33,666 nucleotides of DNA from Amanita rubescens (taxonomy: Eukaryota > Basidiomycota > Agaricomycetes > Agaricales > Amanitaceae), in contig WION01000564.1 of the NCBI GenBank assembly GCA_015039365.1, forward strand, positions 1 to 33,666, in the 5' to 3' direction. Shown here one piece after another: positions 32,001-33,666 of the stretch; position 1 is the first letter of the stretch, and each line of letters starts with the position of its first letter. The notes under the pieces were generated by a model. It worked only from the letters and a program-made list of their open reading frames with translations. It did not search any database and was not told where the DNA came from. The position numbers were made by a program, and so were the translations under genes.

Positions 32001-33666
32001 TGACTAGCTCGTCCCTAGAGTCTGCCTTGAACAAACTCAACAGTGCTTTCCACGCGTCGGATTGCGGAGCGACTTCAGTCCTTCCTTCCGCAAATGCCTG
32101 TAAAGAGTCGCCTTGCATGGCTTCCTGCAATCCTGTGGCACGCTCGATGAAATCTTGCTCCGTAACCACTTTTCGAAGGTGCACGACACTGCTTTGAGCC
32201 TTCCCATGGGCATTCGTCAAATTGGAGACCGAAACAAGCTTTCCGCCAAAGCCGAATGTAGAGGATGCAGGGCGGCGCAGCCATTTCGGTGGTTGTTTGA
32301 GAGAGAAGGTGGGACCTTGGGAGGTACGAGTGGTTCCTGGTACGTCAAAGATGTCGGCCCCGTTGGGTTGGGGTGCGGAGTCTTGAGCGGAACCAGGTTC
32401 ATTGGTAGATTGGATGGAATGGATACCAATGGTACCGTCAAAGAAGGCGGTAGCCAAAATATCAGGGTTGCGAGGACACCATTCGACTTGGAATGCCCAG
32501 TTTTCGGCCGAGGGAAGCTACTCGTAAAGTTAGCGAAACAATCTCCATGACACATATATACCTCACCTCGCCAATAATTTCGGATGTTTGTGGGTTCCAG
32601 CAAAGCGCGCGATTGTCTTTACCGCAGGAGAGTAAGAGATCCGCATCTTGCTTGCACCACGAGAGTGATAGAACTCCCTTTTCATGGCCCGTCAAGATCT
32701 ATAAAGCGCAAATTCAGGTGACGCGGTCATATAAAACATTATGTAAGCACCTTTTCGGGAGCACGGGCGTTACGAAGGTCCCAAACCATGATAATAGGTG
32801 ACGTATCGTCTTCCGATGCAGTGACGAGGCGCGTTGCCTAGAATATCTTCGTCAGATTATGCACTTGTCAATTGCATAAACACATACATTATCGGGATGC
32901 CAAGCAATAGCGCTCATCCCGCGCCTTCCGCCTACGGCCAAACTGCCACCCGTGCTCATTTGCCCTGCCAGCGTACCGGCACCGCCGCCATACGCCAGCG
33001 CAACAACTTCTCTCTTTCCTCTTAGATCCCAGACGACGGTATACCCCGTGCTGCTAGCGCCGGCGAGGACATACTGTACTTGCTGGTTCCAAGCAATTGA
33101 CGTGATTTCATCCAATTTCGTACTGCGCGTTCCTGGTGTAGGGGTGTAAGGCTTACTCGGGTCCTTGAGATCCCAGATGTACACCTATAATAGGTTCGTC
33201 AAACTGTTTGACGTCATATCAAGTGTTGGAATACGAACCTCGCCGCTTACGCCTCCAGAGGCCAGCAGGTGTGTTTGTATGGGATTAAAGTCCAAGCCGC
33301 GAACGGGACCAGTATGTGTCGTATTCCTTAGTATAAGTGATTCTGAGGCGCTAAAAAAGAATCGCGTTAGCGCAAAGATCGAGGGCGCAGATAAGACGCA
33401 CTCTGCCCCATCAAGAATTTTAGCGGGATCCCACAGAGCTAGCTCGCCATTTCTAGACCAGCAGCAATGACGCCCTTCGGTCGGCCATCCACACCGCCCC
33501 AAGCTAACCGATTAAACCTGTCCGTGGCAGACATCTGAATCAGCGTCAAAAAGAGCGCGCTGATTGTCCGAATCACCTAGATGAATCTTTACGGAGCAGC
33601 TTGGCCCCTTGCCTCCCATGACACCCAATTCGAACTATCTCTGTCCATAAAATTGGGAGCCCAAAT
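29036..33666 (-). CDS. SEC31: SEC31, COPII outer-coat protein (partial, 5' end beyond window)
   Basis: SEC31 pairs with SEC13 to build the outer cage of COPII vesicles at ER exit sites and stimulates SAR1 GTPase through SEC23. Exons: 33593-33666 (partial), 33402-33534, 33239-33350, 32888-33184, 32751-32837, 32567-32698, 29490-32517, 29220-29429 and 29036-29160, with introns of 49-60 bases. The first visible residues ([10 protein letters not shown]) are a conserved SEC31 block of blade 1, so only a short N-terminus is missing. WD40 blades follow ([19 protein letters not shown] after frame correction, [64 protein letters not shown]). Next come the alpha-solenoid ([20 protein letters not shown]), a long Pro/Gln/Gly-rich linker with several PPP motifs of the kind that bind SEC23, and a helical C-terminus ending [13 protein letters not shown]. 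Two single-base frame breaks lie in the first two exons; from the GA/C codon at 33402/33350 on, the frame is perfect for over 1300 codons. Confidence 0.96.
33449..33453 (-). other. Single-base frame break in SEC31 exon 2 (A run)
   Basis: Conserved reading IAAGLE ends in one frame and [13 protein letters not shown] resumes in the next, around a minus-strand GAAATGG where GAAAATGG would keep the frame. The exon is 133 bases; 134 would fit the phases at both ends. A missed base in a homopolymer or a real deletion are both possible. Confidence 0.8.
33632..33639 (-). other. Single-base frame break in SEC31 exon 1
   Basis: [10 protein letters not shown] is read in one frame and [14 protein letters not shown] in another; the two meet at minus-strand GATAGTTC, where only two bases separate the codons for Asp and Phe. 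The second frame then joins the next exon in phase 0 through a GTAAAG...TTCAG intron (33535-33592), which supports it as the true frame. Confidence 0.7.

Noticed and set aside
33540..33666. GC-AG donor (GAG/GCAAGG) as an explanation for the SEC31 exon 1/2 frame problem
   Set aside because: It would remove the conserved FELG-type segment; a GT-AG intron at 33535-33592 plus one base loss upstream fits the family better.
1..33666. CRISPR array, operons, bacterial-type promoters
   Set aside because: No regularly spaced repeats were seen and the gene structure is eukaryotic.

Overview
This window is fungal nuclear DNA, most likely from an Agaricomycete (mushroom-class basidiomycete). The basis is host genes split by many 46-74 base GT-AG introns, a complete BRR2 and a nearly complete SEC31 of fungal type, and a Helitron with a DUF6570-like head. 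The species cannot be told from the sequence alone. All gene models were built by hand: splice sites were chosen by in-frame continuity, intron consensus and family knowledge, without any database search.

Layout. (1) Bases 1 to about 7460 hold the protein-coding part and 3' trailer of a large, visibly AT-rich Helitron on the + strand. Its 2204-codon frame carries a Rep (HUH/two-tyrosine) nuclease, a PIF1-type helicase and a C-terminal ubiquitin-protease-like domain; a TAA interrupts the same frame just upstream. (2) At 7465-7724 (- strand) lies the start of a host or mobile-element gene that loses its coding character where the AT-rich sequence begins. (3) 8045-9441 (-) holds pieces of an unidentified multi-exon gene. 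(4) 10300-17092 (-) is a complete six-exon BRR2, the U5 snRNP helicase (2173 aa), with one GC-AG intron. (5) 17804-18440 (-) is an unidentified gene with one clear intron. (6) 18890-19605 (-) is an intact four-exon C2H2 zinc-finger gene. (7) 19700-25700 is made of two diverged direct copies of a 2.5-3 kb unit; the second carries a decayed fragment of the 3' end of SEC31. (8) 25497-26392 (-) is a three-exon gene for an Arg/Ser-rich protein. (9) 26790-27117 is a truncated copy of the zinc-finger gene. (10) 27298-28472 (-) is a five-exon gene for a probable secreted protein with two internal repeats. (11) 29036 to the right edge (-) is SEC31, the COPII outer-coat protein, cut by the window end and showing two single-base frame breaks in its first exons.

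How it fits together. BRR2 (splicing) and SEC31 (ER export) are single-copy housekeeping anchors. Between them lies an accessory stretch built by local DNA-level duplication: zinc-finger gene, Arg/Ser-rich gene and SEC31 tail all have decayed partial copies that keep introns or intron edges, so they are not retrocopies. The left edge was invaded by the Helitron. I see no tRNA, rRNA, CRISPR array or operon-like structure.
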